DNA of 64,000 nt from positions 25,579,828 through 25,643,827 of the forward strand of contig NC_079876.1 of assembly GCF_029227915.1 (NCBI RefSeq), in the 5' to 3' direction. A program made the position numbers and the translations under genes. The notes below the pieces were generated by a model. That model made no database searches. It saw only the letters and a program-made list of their open reading frames with translations, and had not been told where the DNA came from. Origin of the DNA: Hydractinia symbiolongicarpus (lineage: Eukaryota > Cnidaria > Hydrozoa > Anthoathecata > Hydractiniidae). Positions 23,301 through 33,478 of the stretch are shown one piece after another; position 1 is the stretch's first letter, and the number at the start of each line of letters is the position of its first letter.

Positions 23301-24578
23301 CGCACTTGCGATATCCAACCAAATGGTGGCAAGATCAGTTCTTGCAGAGCGTGCATCTTTTAAAGCTGCCCAGATTGACGACATGTGTTCCCAACAGCCA
23401 GGAACATTCGCCATGCACCCCTTTTGAACAGACGTGTTAATAAACTTATTGTTATGGATGACATGTGTTTCTAGTCGCCTTGAAAAAATACTAAAAAATA
23501 ATTTTCCTTCGACATTTAGGAGGGCTATAGGTCGAAAATCTTTTAGGTTAGATGGTACAGGAGTTTTGGATTTGGGAATGTAAATTTCTTTGGCATGACG
23601 CCATTGAAGAGGCACAACACAATTTTTTAAACAACACTTAAATACATTAAACAAGAAGGATGAAATTTTCGTACATTTTTTGTACACTTTGTAAGATATG
23701 CCATTTAGCCCAGGAGCTGAGGCGTTCCTACGCGTATATAAAACACTTGCGAAATCAGAAAATTTGAAAGATGTGGCTGAGAAAGCTTTCTTGATCTGCG
23801 GAGGTGGTGGAAGACCTGGAAGAAGGGGAAGAGAAGAGTCGTGAAAATTATCAGATAAGCTAGATAATTTATGGTTGTCCAGAACAGACTGTTCAACACA
23901 AAGACGAATATCTGATTTAGGGTTAAGCAGGTCCTTTCCTGCTTTGTAGGGATCATTCCTAAAAACCTTTTGGGCGTTCTTAAAGCTCCACTTTCTTCTT
24001 CTTCGTTTCTCACCTCGACGCATCACCCTTATTTTTATTCGAACTTGTTGCAACAGTTCTTGCAAGGCAGTTAGTTCCTCCTTGATGGTTGATGAGGCAA
24101 TCTGCGCTAACAGAACATTTTTCTCCTTAACCAGATTAATGGAACGTATTGTACGCCTGTTAATACTGGCAATGTTTTTTGTTTTATTTGAGGAGCGGCA
24201 ACCAAATATTTTTGAAGCCTCTTCGTAAATTAAAGTTTCGAGTGTTTTAACTTTCTCAGAAATGGATAGATTGGTACAAGCCTTTAGCTTGCTATGCACA
24301 GCACTGTCTAAGTCACTCCAACGCTTATCATTCATCTTACCCCATAGAATGGGGGCTTTCTCATCGAGGTTCTGAAGTTTGTTTTTTTCCGTGTGACACA
24401 ATTTACTTTTGTGGGATGAAACCGAAGTAGAGATTGTGATCTTAAGCTTTTCAGCACCACTGAGAGAACAAACATCCTCCAAAACAACTTTACAGCTTTT
24501 CATCAAGTGCTTTTGGAGTACTGTATCATTTTGTTTATTGCAATGATTCTTTTCGAAGTTGGGTATAAAAGAAGTCAT
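20313..24578 (-). CDS. Retrotransposon polyprotein: zinc finger, RT, RLE, USP
   Basis: A 1421-aa intact ORF. About 300-560 is reverse transcriptase: KDFRPIALLNVEGK, TIWLDIASAYPSIPH (first Asp), IFAGCTLSIVLF and RAFMDDINIM with the FMDD box at 523-526. About 855-885 is a CCHC-type finger (CFLC, then HILGAC). About 930-1060 is a PD-(D/E)XK restriction-like endonuclease: KPDLVLYSN (D975), VELTCPCEEN (E990) and FFAVEVGARGYC. About 1130-1421 is a ubiquitin-specific protease (peptidase C19): GNTCYANAILQVL with the catalytic Cys at 1141, QQDVAEIL, zinc pairs CNTC and CPQC, and GHYWAYVK with His 1379 followed by WYHCNDRAV (Asn 1396/Asp 1397). All USP catalytic residues are present. The product should nick DNA, reverse-transcribe its RNA and remove ubiquitin from itself or host factors; the last point is inference. 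NeSL-type elements carry an unrelated ULP1 protease. Confidence 0.9.
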   Translation of the reverse strand: MTSFIPNFEKNHCNKQNDTVLQKHLMKSCKVVLEDVCSLSGAEKLKITISTSVSSHKSKLCHTEKNKLQNLDEKAPILWGKMNDKRWSDLDSAVHSKLKACTNLSISEKVKTLETLIYEEASKIFGCRSSNKTKNIASINRRTIRSINLVKEKNVLLAQIASSTIKEELTALQELLQQVRIKIRVMRRGEKRRRRKWSFKNAQKVFRNDPYKAGKDLLNPKSDIRLCVEQSVLDNHKLSSLSDNFHDSSLPLLPGLPPPPQIKKAFSATSFKFSDFASVLYTRRNASAPGLNGISYKVYKKCTKISSFLFNVFKCCLKNCVVPLQWRHAKEIYIPKSKTPVPSNLKDFRPIALLNVEGKLFFSIFSRRLETHVIHNNKFINTSVQKGCMANVPGCWEHMSSIWAALKDARSARTDLATIWLDIASAYPSIPHRLIFFALERYGISPSWIAIVKGYYSGLYSKSFSKSAPSNWHQHFRGIFAGCTLSIVLFLSGINVILEYTLATSVSCYITSNRVSLPLIRAFMDDINIMSSSVAGTQVLLNRCTTALSWANMTFRAEKSRSFVIIKGRSINSTPFSVSSPENDIDFSQYIPSIHASPVRFLGRIINCSISDRKSINELEEKLIEGLGVINKSLYTGAQKLWILQHLLIPRIQWPLLIYEVSMSVAGRLEQKVSVFIRKWLNLHRSITNISLYADSSPCPLPIKSLTSILKSAKISGHLLLRHSKDPILSTLDPSLKAGSWKVSDAVNIAEGELKYKTIRGPVQRGRTGLGICKVEVIPPKTTHKYRKLIAKTSAEIDEESYLSKALQLQVQGQWTRWENYVKFDLSWKNILATPPNLLSFCLQSTYDVLPSPSNLRRWKINTEPSCFLCHKEICTSAHILGACKTALSQGRYTFRHDSVLTHLVETLKKFIFELPSEPPKNCQKITFLRAGSKAHTKSKVSGILHLTKNWKIVADTHSNYVFPSHIAISELKPDLVLYSNDLKRVIIVELTCPCEENMNAWHSTKVAKYSCLMNVIMVNGWQVDFFAVEVGARGYCARTTTACLKRMGFTNKLAYSTANDLGKISMRSSFCIWLARESNVWSTDSLMQLPKSKQALPIVETKGVSSRRKGPSKKVSQNKNDTQPISVYKNIGFLNKGNTCYANAILQVLSTIPTLWCQSGSESFHLSPIARSISLNMAKLKQSLSPVDPSNFLWALERQMHSDGKLDFQFNTQQDVAEILFVVLDALKGFSPIAADKISTEISMSVSCNTCLCTSVNVEMQDILTLPMTSKIQSCVSKFLEPEILTDGNKWFCPQCFAHRESTRETQISRSSEILFLHLKRFLKHGEHLVKDNRVVECVSLRDSLLQLPLVSDTDTMFNQNYSLLATINHSGTLTAGHYWAYVKDPATNSWYHCNDRAVCKCSPPILNNNSCYILCYVRC

Positions 24579-24823
24579 AACTATAGGGGTTGATTATGCA
24601 CAGGATAAGATTGTCAGCCCTGCGTTGCCTGGCGCACAGGGTAAGGCTATAGTTTTCACAGCGGCACCAAGACTGTGAGGATTCGCTAGCGACTAATTAA
24701 CCCATTAGCCATTCATCCGTTGACGCGTACCGTGGATTAGGGTCCGGTTATAATAAAATCAAAATCAGTATACACAATCGAGTCCTTTAAAACGGTCATG
24801 TCGATCCAGTTGCAAACAGTTTA

Positions 24824-24918
24824 CCGGTCTTTCCCAGTGTCACTAGTCTCTCCCAGTGTCCCTAGTCTCTCCCAGTGTCCCTAGTCTTTCCCAGTGTCAC
24901 TAGTCTTTCCCAGTGTCA
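24824..24918. repeat. Five 19-bp tandem repeats in the element leader
   Basis: Five contiguous units of CTAGTCTTTCCCAGTGTCA type (first unit begins CCGG, some have CTC for TTT) lie 245 bp upstream of the ORF start on the minus strand. They may be promoter or RNA-binding units; iterated 5' leaders are seen in several LINE families. Confidence 0.85.
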
Positions 24919-24945
24919 GGTTGAAACCATTGCGGTCAACAATAA

Positions 24946-24956
24946 GATGAAAAAGG
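24946..24956. repeat. Second copy of GATGAAAAAGG
   Basis: Exact repeat of 19559-19569, lying at the joint between the 5' end of copy A and the 3' end of copy B. Confidence 0.6.
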
Positions 24957-27395
24957 TTTACAATACAGCAAGCTGCACTGAAGTATCTTGTCTACAGGGA
25001 CGGTGGATGTAAATAAAATTGGGATTAGGCTCCCAGAAGAAGGTGCTGAATACACTTTCTTGCTTATTACAAGCATGAGTACTGTCCAACTTGGACCTAT
25101 AACTATTCACTGAGAAAATCTTAAAGAGAAAAAACAATCCTTCAATCACAAACAATACGACACAAGACAGAGCTAACAACATAAACGGACTGGTTACAGA
25201 ACAAACACAAATGGAAAAAATGTATATGTCAAAAATATATAATATAAAAAAAAGAATTATATAAAACCCTCCTGTGCGCCAGAACTTGTGACTCTGGCTG
25301 TAGCTTTCCACATGTGTTACAGGGCCCCAACACTCAGCCTTACACAGGAGGTTGTCATGACAGGACCAGCCTGTACATATTTTGACTAAGGACAGCAGGG
25401 TTGTCAAGCCTGAAGACCAAGTTAGTAAACTTGGGCACCTTACTGAACTGGGGTAAAAAGTGGGGTCGTTACACCCAAAGACAAGCTGAAAGCAAACCCC
25501 CTTGCTAAGCTTCTTTTAAGTTACCAGAGAAGAGTGAGCTGAACTCTTTACCCTCTGGGTATTGACGGCAAACTGGTTCGAATGAACTAGCTGGGGTAAT
25601 ATAAAACCGCTCGGATTTACATTTTCCTCCCCCATGACCCTGGAAGTACAGGTTTTATAAACGTAATGATAAATGTATAAGAAAGAAAGAAAAAGCGGAT
25701 CAACAGCGAACGTAACAAAGAATATAACATGAATTGTTGTTGAGAATAGGTGGAGAGCATTTGCAAACCGCTCTATCATTGCAGTGGTACCAAGAATTTG
25801 TGGCAGGATCCTTAACATAAGCCCAATAATGACCTGCGGTTAATGTACCGGAGTGATTAATTGTTGCTAACAATGAGTAGTTCTGATTAAACATTGTGTC
25901 CGTATCACTGACGAGAGGTAGTTGCAGGAGAGAGTCACGTAAAGAAACACATTCAACAACTCTGTTGTCTTTTACCAGATGTTCACCATGTTTTAAAAAC
26001 CTTTTAAGATGCAGGAATAAGATTTCACTACTCCTGCTGATTTGCGTTTCTCTAGTACTCTCTCTATGTGCAAAGCATTGCGGACAAAACCACTTGTTTC
26101 CATCAGTTAGAATTTCCGGTTCTAAAAATTTGCTGACACAAGATTGGATTTTAGATGTCATTGGCAGTGTTAAAATGTCCTGCATTTCGACATTTACCGA
26201 GGTGCACAGGCAGGTGTTACAGCTTACGGACATTGAGATTTCAGTTGAGATTTTATCTGCAGCAATCGGGGAAAATCCCTTAAGGGCGTCCAAAACCACA
26301 AACAAAATCTCTGCTACATCTTGCTGAGTATTAAATTGGAAGTCCAGTTTCCCATCAGAGTGCATTTGACGTTCAAGGGCCCAGAGAAAATTCGAAGGGT
26401 CAACAGGTGACAATGATTGCTTCAGCTTCGCCATGTTAAGCGAAATAGACCTCGCAATAGGTGATAAATGAAACGATTCTGACCCACTCTGGCACCAGAG
26501 TGTTGGAATGGTACTTAATACTTGCAAAATGGCGTTGGCGTAACAAGTGTTGCCTTTGTTTAAAAAACCGATGTTTTTATAGACACTAATTGGTTGAGTG
26601 TCATTTTTATTTTGGCTAACCTTTTTAGATGGCCCCTTTCGGCGAGATGAAACACCCTTGGTCTCCACAATGGGCAAAGCCTGCTTGGATTTGGGTAATT
26701 GCATTAAGGAGTCAGTTGACCAAACATTGGATTCACGTGCCAGCCAGATACAAAAAGAAGACCTCATACTGATTTTACCGAGATCATTTGCAGTGGAATA
26801 AGCAAGTTTGTTGGTGAAACCCATTCTTTTTAAACAGGCAGTGGTGGTTCTTGCACAATATCCTCTTGCTCCTACTTCCACTGCGAAGAAATCAACTTGC
26901 CAGCCATTAACCATAATCACATTCATTAAACAGGAATATTTGGCAACTTTTGTGGAGTGCCAAGCATTCATGTTTTCCTCACATGGGCAAGTGAGTTCTA
27001 CAATAATAACGCGCTTAAGGTCATTTGAATATAACACAAGGTCCGGTTTAAGCTCAGAAATGGCAATATGGCTAGGAAACACATAGTTCGAGTGTGTGTC
27101 AGCAACAATCTTCCAATCTTTGGTAAGGTGCAGTATACCTGACACTTTAGATTTTGTATGTGCCTTTGACCCGGCTCTCAGAAAGGTTATTTTTTGACAA
27201 TTTTTAGGAGGTTCAGAAGGAAGCTCAAAAATGAACTTTTTCAAAGTTTCTACCAAATGGGTAAGTACAGAATCGTGTCTAAAGGTATATCTACCCTGGG
27301 AAAGAGCAGTTTTACAAGCACCAAGAATGTGAGCAGAAGTGCAAATTTCTTTGTGACATAGGAAACATGATGGTTCTGTATTTATTTTCCACCTC
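24957..27395 (-). mobile_element. USP retrotransposon family 1, copy B, 5'-truncated
   Basis: Matches copy A at a constant offset of 5387 bp from its 3' end to the CCHC finger (A coordinate 22008), then stops and LINE RT sequence resumes. I noticed one substitution between the copies (near 21738/27125, Asn to Asp in the endonuclease region). 5' truncation is the usual result of incomplete reverse transcription. No target duplication is visible at its 5' end. Confidence 0.85.
25700..27395 (-). pseudogene. Truncated RLE-USP polyprotein, copy B
   Basis: The C-terminal 560 codons or so of the family-1 polyprotein: end of the zinc finger, the whole PD-(D/E)XK endonuclease and the whole USP with its Cys, His and Asn/Asp residues. 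The reading frame is open to the truncation point; the first in-frame Met gives a 518-aa product (to 27256). It lacks the reverse transcriptase. If transcribed, it could still yield an endonuclease-USP protein, though there is no evidence that it is expressed. Confidence 0.8.
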
Positions 27396-29088
27396 AGACG
27401 CTAAAACAATAGCTGAAATTTTCAATAAATTCTTCGTTAATGTCGGACCTAAACTTGCATCAGCAATTCCTAACACTCAGCGAAAATTTGACGCGTATAT
27501 AAACAGAAATCAAGAAAACATGAAGCAAGAAACATTGACTGATAAAGAAATAACTGATCCTTTCCTCTCTCTTAAAATTAACAAAAGTCCAGGATATGAC
27601 GATATCAGTTCGAATGTAGTTAAGAACTGTCAAGATCAACTATTTGAACCACTAAAACACATTTTTTCGATATCTCTAAAAGAAGGTATTTTTCCCGAGA
27701 AACTAAAAATAGCACGAGTATCTCCAATTTTTAAAACTGGAGACGACTTGTTACCAACAAACTTTAGACCAATATCCGTACTGCCCTGTTTCTCAAAATT
27801 ACTTGAACGAATCATGTACAATAGATTATATAAATTTCTTTTAGAGCATAACATTTTATATGAAAAACAGTTTGGATTTCAACATGCACATGCTACTGAA
27901 CATGCAATTGTCCAACTTGTTGACCAAATACTCCAGTCATTTAATGAAAATAAATATACAATAGGTGTATTCATAGATTTATCAAAAGCCTTTGACACCG
28001 TAGATCACGAAATTCTAATAAAAAAACTCGAATCTTATGGTATCAGAAACATATCACTCAATTGGTTTCGTAGTTATCTCTCTCAAAGAAAACAGTTTAT
28101 AAGCTATGAAAAAGGTAAAGCTGACTATGAACACATACTTTGTGGAGTACCTCAAGGCTCGATATTAGGCCCACTTTTATTTTTAATATACGTAAACGAT
28201 TTGAAACGAGCTACAAAATTGCTCGATCCAATAATGTTTGCAGATGACACGAATTTATTTTACTCTCATAGCAACATAAAGGATTTGTTCGATTCTGTAA
28301 ATACGGAACTTATCGATATAAATGAGTGGTTCCGTGCAAACAAATTATCTTTAAATATAAAAAAAACGAAATATACTTTTTTTCACAAATTTAGTAGAAG
28401 AGATCACATTCCTTTGAAACTACCAAAATTAGCAATAAACAATATAGAAATTGAAAGGGAAACAGAAAGTAAGTTCCTTGGAGTAATCCTAGATCAAAAT
28501 ATTACTTGGAATAAACATATTGAATTGGTAGAAAACAAAATCTCGAAAAATATTGGTATTCTTTGTAGAGCTAAATCTGTTTTGAACCAGATGTGTTTAA
28601 AAAACATATACTTCTCACTAATTCACTCGTACATAAACTATGCAAACATTGCATGGGCAAGTACACACAGGACCAAATTAAAACCAATTCTGAGCAAACA
28701 AAAACAAGCAACTAGGATAATTTACCACCAGGATCATGGCACTCACTCATGGCATTTAATGAAAGATTTAAAGGCGCTTAACGTTTATCAAATAAATATC
28801 TATCAACACTTAATCTTCATGTTTAAAGTTAAAAACAAGTTAGCACCACAAACATTCCACAATAGTTTTGAGCTAATAAATCACAATTTTCCGACTAGAT
28901 TTCGTGAAAATAATCTAAGGCAGCCAAAAATTGTTACGCAGCGAACTAGTTTTGCTATATCTAAAAGAGGACCACGTTTATGGAATAACTTTTTAGACAG
29001 AGATTTAAAAAAGTTAACATCATTATGTGTTTTTAAGCAGTGTGTGAAAAATTTTATTGCGAAATTTGAAAACGAAGTTACTTTTTAA
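27396..29088 (+). pseudogene. LINE ORF2, reverse transcriptase part
   Basis: Continuation of the CR1/L2-like ORF2 after the insertion, open for about 563 codons but cut off from its endonuclease. RT blocks: RVSPIFKTGDD, NFRPISVLPCFSKLLERIM, GFQHAHATEHAIVQLVD, VFIDLSKAFDTVDHEIL (first Asp), GVPQGSILGPLLFLIYVND, PIMFADDTNLFYSH (FADD box, about 28235), SKFLGVILDQNITWNKHI. The C-terminus, with RGPRLWNNF near the end, is typical of jockey/CR1-group proteins. The first codons before 27396 come from copy B and are not LINE sequence. Confidence 0.9.
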
Positions 29089-29329
29089 ACAACAACAAGG
29101 AATAATAACTCTCTACTCTAACGAAACTTAAGGGGGGGGGGGGCTTGGTGATAAGGCAAAATTGCTTTCTGCAAGCTCCAGTCAGTCTTTTAAACTTCAT
29201 CGTATGGTTTGAGATCTTTATTTTACTAGCTGATGTATGTATATATTTTCTATTTACTTTTAAACGATACGAACTTGTATATATAAACGATCTTGTAACT
29301 CTCTTTGACGAAAAAAAAAATACACACTA

Positions 29330-30062
29330 CTACTGGAGTAAGAAGTGGAGTCGTCAATCTCCAAAGACAAGACTACAAAAAAAAATAATAAACAAATAAG
29401 AATAGTCAAACCCCCTTGCTGACATAAACCGGAAGTTGTGGTGCTGACTGCAATTTACCTAAGTTCTTCAAGGAACAGGATGTAAGGGTGTACACCATTT
29501 AGCAAGCTCTGTTTGCAAGGGACCACTGCTCTGTCGTTGCAATTAAACCACTTACCATGCACTTGGTTATAAGCAACAGTAAGTGTAATGGCTATTGTTC
29601 AAATTTCCAGAGTTAATTACAGCCCTTAAGTTGTAGTACTTGCAACAAGAGACTTCACTGTCTACAGTTATAGGCATAGAAACGGTGCCCGGGTAAGATG
29701 TGACAAGGGGAACAAACCTTAGACACAAGACCTTTCTTATAGGCAAAGCGCTTTAATAGCAGAACCAAAATTAAAGTGCACTCTGCGACCTCTTTTTCAA
29801 CTGTTACAGTTTGGTAACTATTACAGTAGTGACAGAAGTACGAGTTGACACCTGACAATTCTTCGCTCTCCAAAAAGTTGTCTATTGAAGATTGTACAGT
29901 CGATGTCAAGGGCAGTTGATGAAATGGACTTACTAGCTCAGAGGTGCTAATATTTATGCAAGCACTGCAAGTAGTGCAGTTTTAACACGAGTGTTGAATA
30001 ATCTACCAAAAAAAGGAAAGGCTAAAGACACCTCTGGTATGACATACTCAAGAATCTCTAGG
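29330..30062 (-). pseudogene. Older USP retroelement, C-terminal USP fragment
   Basis: On the minus strand, decayed frames give the later USP segments: SIDNFLESEELSG then NSYFCHYCNSYQT (zinc pair), LLLKRFAYKKGLVSK (about 29720-29760), and downstream WFNCNDRAVV (about 29540) equivalent to the box after the catalytic His. H1 lies at 29337-29372. The piece is most like family 2 (58-61 kb) but clearly diverged. It ends at the LINE 3' end (29319) and is interrupted on the other side by the copy at 30063-30720. With 16966-17330 it makes one split element. Confidence 0.7.
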
Positions 30063-30720
30063 AGGAAGAAAAAAATTTACAAAGAGGTGGCAAGCCACCG
30101 CAATGATGAACTCAAGCTGTTAGGTCTTTGGAAATAAGCTAGAGGTTGTACTCCTCTAGAGAAAATCTCTCTAAAAGCACATTTCTCCCTTTTTACAAGA
30201 AATTAATTAAAAAAAATATAAAAAATAAAAAGGACACAACACATTTGAAAAGATGAACAGAACTTTACCAAGGGCAGGTAGGTTTCGACCCATATTTCTG
30301 AACCTAAGTACCCTGGATGTCTAGCTGGATCACCTCGAAGAGGTCCGCAGACGGTCATCAGCAGAAACTAGACATCCCTATCTTCCTAAAGTAAACTTTG
30401 ACCACTTTCTGTTCAACTGTGCTATTCTTTGTTTTTAACTCAGGTAATAAGTGGAGTCGTTACTCTCCAAAGACAAGATCATGTGTGATAACCCCCCCCC
30501 CCCCCCCCTGCTAATATTTTTTTTAACTGGGGTAATAAGTGGAGTCGTCATTCTCCAAAGACAAGACCTAGACAAGACCTAGTATGACCATTATTTAAGT
30601 TGCCGCAATGGTTGATAATAGTTCTTAATTGAAAATTTTAACGATATTTCACTTCTCCGTCTACGGTAAAAGGCATGGAAAGGGTACCAGTGTTTAGATT
30701 TTTAGGAATTAGCCAATACG
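30063..30720 (-). mobile_element. USP retroelement family 2, 5'-truncated copy
   Basis: Minus-strand insertion in the older USP fragment. It begins in the end of a USP reading frame (PFTVDGEVKYR, then IINHCGNL, about 30600-30700), then carries two H1 hairpins (about 30532-30566 and 30433-30468), the 63-nt H2 region (30315-30377), the H3 stem near 30135-30155 and the GGTGGC/GCCACC hairpin near 30080. A 19-C run lies between the H1 copies. It shares the 3' end CCACCTCTTTGTAAAT with the copies at 53.4, 55.4 and 61 kb. Confidence 0.75.
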
Positions 30721-31091
30721 GCATCACTGCTTTTTACGGTTCAGCATAGCTTGAGGGATGGGAGACTGGTCAATTCTCACTCTTTTTTTAAAAAAAGATC
30801 TATCCCTTATTTACTTAGATATGTTTTGGATACATGGGAACTATTTTAAAGGTGCTTGTTTCGTCTTGTTTGAATATGAAGGAAAAGAGTGATATAGACA
30901 GAATCGTGTAGCAAATGACATCTTGTGAGATGCGTAGTTAACTTATTTGTCTCTTCAATCTATACTACTTGTCACTTAGGCCGTGGGCTATGCAACAATA
31001 TCGTTCAGTTTCGTTGTCCAAATTTGGTGACCGATATTTTCTTCCAAAAGTTTATAGAAACAATGTTCTATATGAGAAAAAATGATGTTAA
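30721..31091. other. No recognisable gene
   Basis: Spacer between the USP retroelement fragments and the left end of the Ginger-like element. Nothing coding is seen. Confidence 0.4.
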
Positions 31092-31669
31092 TGTTCTGCT
31101 CAATCTTGGAACGCGCCCTGTCTTAAGACTGGCCTGGCCAATCTTCTGACGCACATGCCCAATCTTAGAACGCGTGGAGAAGGCCATTGAACAAGTAAAA
31201 TTTTAGGCTATATAAGTTCTACAATACCATAAACTGTTGAATTTTCTTCCTAATTTAAAAAGCTGACATATTATATCAGGTACGTTTGATATGAAACTTT
31301 ACTTATATGTAAAAATGTATATATGTATATATGTATAGACGAATTTCCGTGTGACGTCACATAACCAGTTCCCAAGCCTCTGCGCAAATCGACAGGCAAA
31401 ATGGCAGGCAAGATAGTAAACAAATAGGGTAATTGCTTATTAAACGATCGTTTTAAATCGCTTAAAAAGTAAACAAAATTTTCGATCGAAACTTGCACTA
31501 CCATTATGAACTCCGTTACTAAGATTTTAATGATATTCTCCATCGCGGGCTTTTATTCTCGACCATTACTTCGGCTTTACAAGCCTACACACCAGGAGTA
31601 CGCGAGTAAGCAAGTCCTGCATTGTGTTCGACTAAATAGCTGCGTTTAAACTGCGACGTTTTTATATCC

Positions 31670-33386
31670 TTGCCTTGGAAATTTTTGTGGGTAATTGATA
31701 CAGCCCAAAATATGTACGCGAGGTATAAACACAGACCAAGAGTTGTACAGAGTATAATGCGACAAAACGAAAGCGGCCGCCTCGTGGTCTTCACTTCCAA
31801 TATGTCGACCGAATACTTCTCGAAATTAGTAAGTGAAGATAAACAGCATTATTCAAAAAAACTCACGCTTGCCAACGGAACACTCCTACGCGACCCTTTT
31901 TCACTGAAGGGAGAAGATTGGAGCGACGATGTATCATTGCTACCCGATGTTACGCATATGGATTTGTATGTCTATCTCATCCATACACCCAGTGAATTTA
32001 CAAATGAATCTTTGAAAGCTTATAAATCCTTAGAAGCTTACAACTTTTATCTTTCTGGGCATGTTCAAGATGTTTATTGCCACCTCTTGAAAGACGTTGA
32101 ATTTTGCTACATTAAATCCTCCGTACTACCTAGTCAGAGACAAGGACAAAAGCAAAAACTATATGATGTATGGATCATTTTACACACAAGTGGATGGGTA
32201 CTTTCAGCAAATTGTACCTGCGTTGCTGGGTAAAAATTCACATTAGCTTTCCTTCTTCACTAACAATTTTTTTTCTTTTTGAAGTGACTAATAAAATTTT
32301 TACTTTTAGCCTTGGCTCGGCATGCAGTCATGTTGCTGCCCTTTTGTTCAAACTGGTTGCTTGTGCTACATTGGAGTTAAACAAAAAAGCTTGCACAAGC
32401 AAATTATGCTCATGGAAAAAATCTAGAAAAAGAGCACACCCTGCACCTCTGAAGCACATAAACTTCAAAAGACCAAAAAAAAGCGAAGTCCTGCCTACTA
32501 TAGACGAACCTTTTGAAGGTGAATTGAAAGGATTCACATCAGTGGATCCCTTGAAATTCGTAACAGAAGAGGAAAAACAACAGTGGATTTCACTCAGTCA
32601 AATTGCTCCAGATGCAGTTGTACTTAAAAATATAAGTCTGGATTTAGGTGAAACAACACACCATGATGATAGCGAAACAGAAACTGCGGATGAAAATGAA
32701 AAAAACATTCTTCCTGAACCATTGACATACATATACGACTCCGCTGCCATAAATAAAAATGAAATAGAAATAAATAACATTGCTCAAAAAAATTACAATC
32801 AATACAAATCCTCGTGCTTTGATATACAGTTTGAAAACTTGAAAAAATTCCTGATGGATTAGTGAAGTGCAAATGTCATGGTCAGAGTTTAGTTGAGATC
32901 AAATGCCCATTTAAATATAAAAAAAGTTTGAAGCTATGGAGAAACGATAAAAATTGTCCCATTGATAAAGCTGGGAAATTCAAAAAAAATCATGCTTATT
33001 ACTTCCAAGTACAACATCAAATGTTAGTAACTAAAATGAATTATTGTGACTTCTTTGTTTTTTCACAAGGAAAGCAAGAAAATGATACTTTTCTGATCAG
33101 GGTTACAAAAAATGAACCATTTTGTCGGAAACTTCGTGAAAAACTGGCCATTGTATTCGAAAAGGTTTTGTTACCAGAGCTTGTCACTCGGAAAAGTGAT
33201 CCCAAGTTACTAAATGAAGAAAAGGTGTATTGCATACGCAGAAGACCATCCTTCCCACCTATGATTGGTTGTGACAATTTAGGCTCATGTGACATAGAAT
33301 GGTTCCATTATTCTTGTGTGAAGATAACAAGAGCACCGAAAACTTGGCTATGTTCTACCTGTCAGAATAATATTAAAAAAAAATAG
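31670..33386 (+). pseudogene. YqaJ-type nuclease with SWIM and PHD fingers
   Basis: The accessory protein of the ISL2EU element. Exon 1 (31670-32229) and exon 2 (from 32310) join across an 80-bp intron (donor GTAAAA, acceptor TTTTAG). The junction completes a SWIM zinc finger, CTCVAGLGSACSH (C-x-C-x7-C-x-H). About 32860-33100 holds the PD-(D/E)XK nuclease core with LVEIKCPFKY (Glu and Lys of the ExK motif) and a downstream YYFQVQHQML segment typical of YqaJ-like exonucleases. The C-terminus is a PHD finger (MIGCDN, EWFHYSC, TWLCSTC). A one-base shift in an A run near 32845 separates exon 2 from the nuclease core. The first Cys of the PHD pattern appears replaced (CIRRRPS). The start at 31670 is the first Met of the frame, and an upstream exon cannot be excluded. 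Confidence 0.8.
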
Positions 33387-33478
33387 TGTGTCACATTATA
33401 TCAAAGTAATATATGTAATATAAATATAACAATATGTTAGTTGTGTGCGAAGTATCAAATTCTCTGTAATAATATATG

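Larger units (their letters stand above)
19570..24945 (-). mobile_element. RLE-type LINE with USP domain, family 1, copy A
   Basis: An apparently full-length non-LTR retrotransposon of about 5.4 kb on the minus strand. It has a 5' leader of about 370 bp containing five 19-bp tandem repeats, one 4.27-kb ORF and a 740-bp 3' UTR with hairpins. It sits inside the LINE endonuclease-RT linker. No LTR, APE endonuclease or long poly(A) is present. The endonuclease is of the restriction-like (RLE) class used by R2, NeSL and relatives. The intact ORF and the near identity with copy B indicate recent activity. Confidence 0.85.
17331..29319 (+). mobile_element. CR1/L2-like LINE, split by a 7.8-kb insertion
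   Basis: The element has a 5' leader rich in AAATAA and TATA words, ORF1 (17404-18174) and ORF2 (endonuclease 18177 onward, RT 27396-29088). Its 3' UTR holds an 11-13 base G run near 29130, and it probably ends in the A run near 29310-29319. Between 19570 and 27395 it is interrupted by two minus-strand copies of a USP-carrying retrotransposon. Without them the LINE would be roughly 4.1 kb. It is itself inserted in an older USP element whose pieces flank it. Confidence 0.8.
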
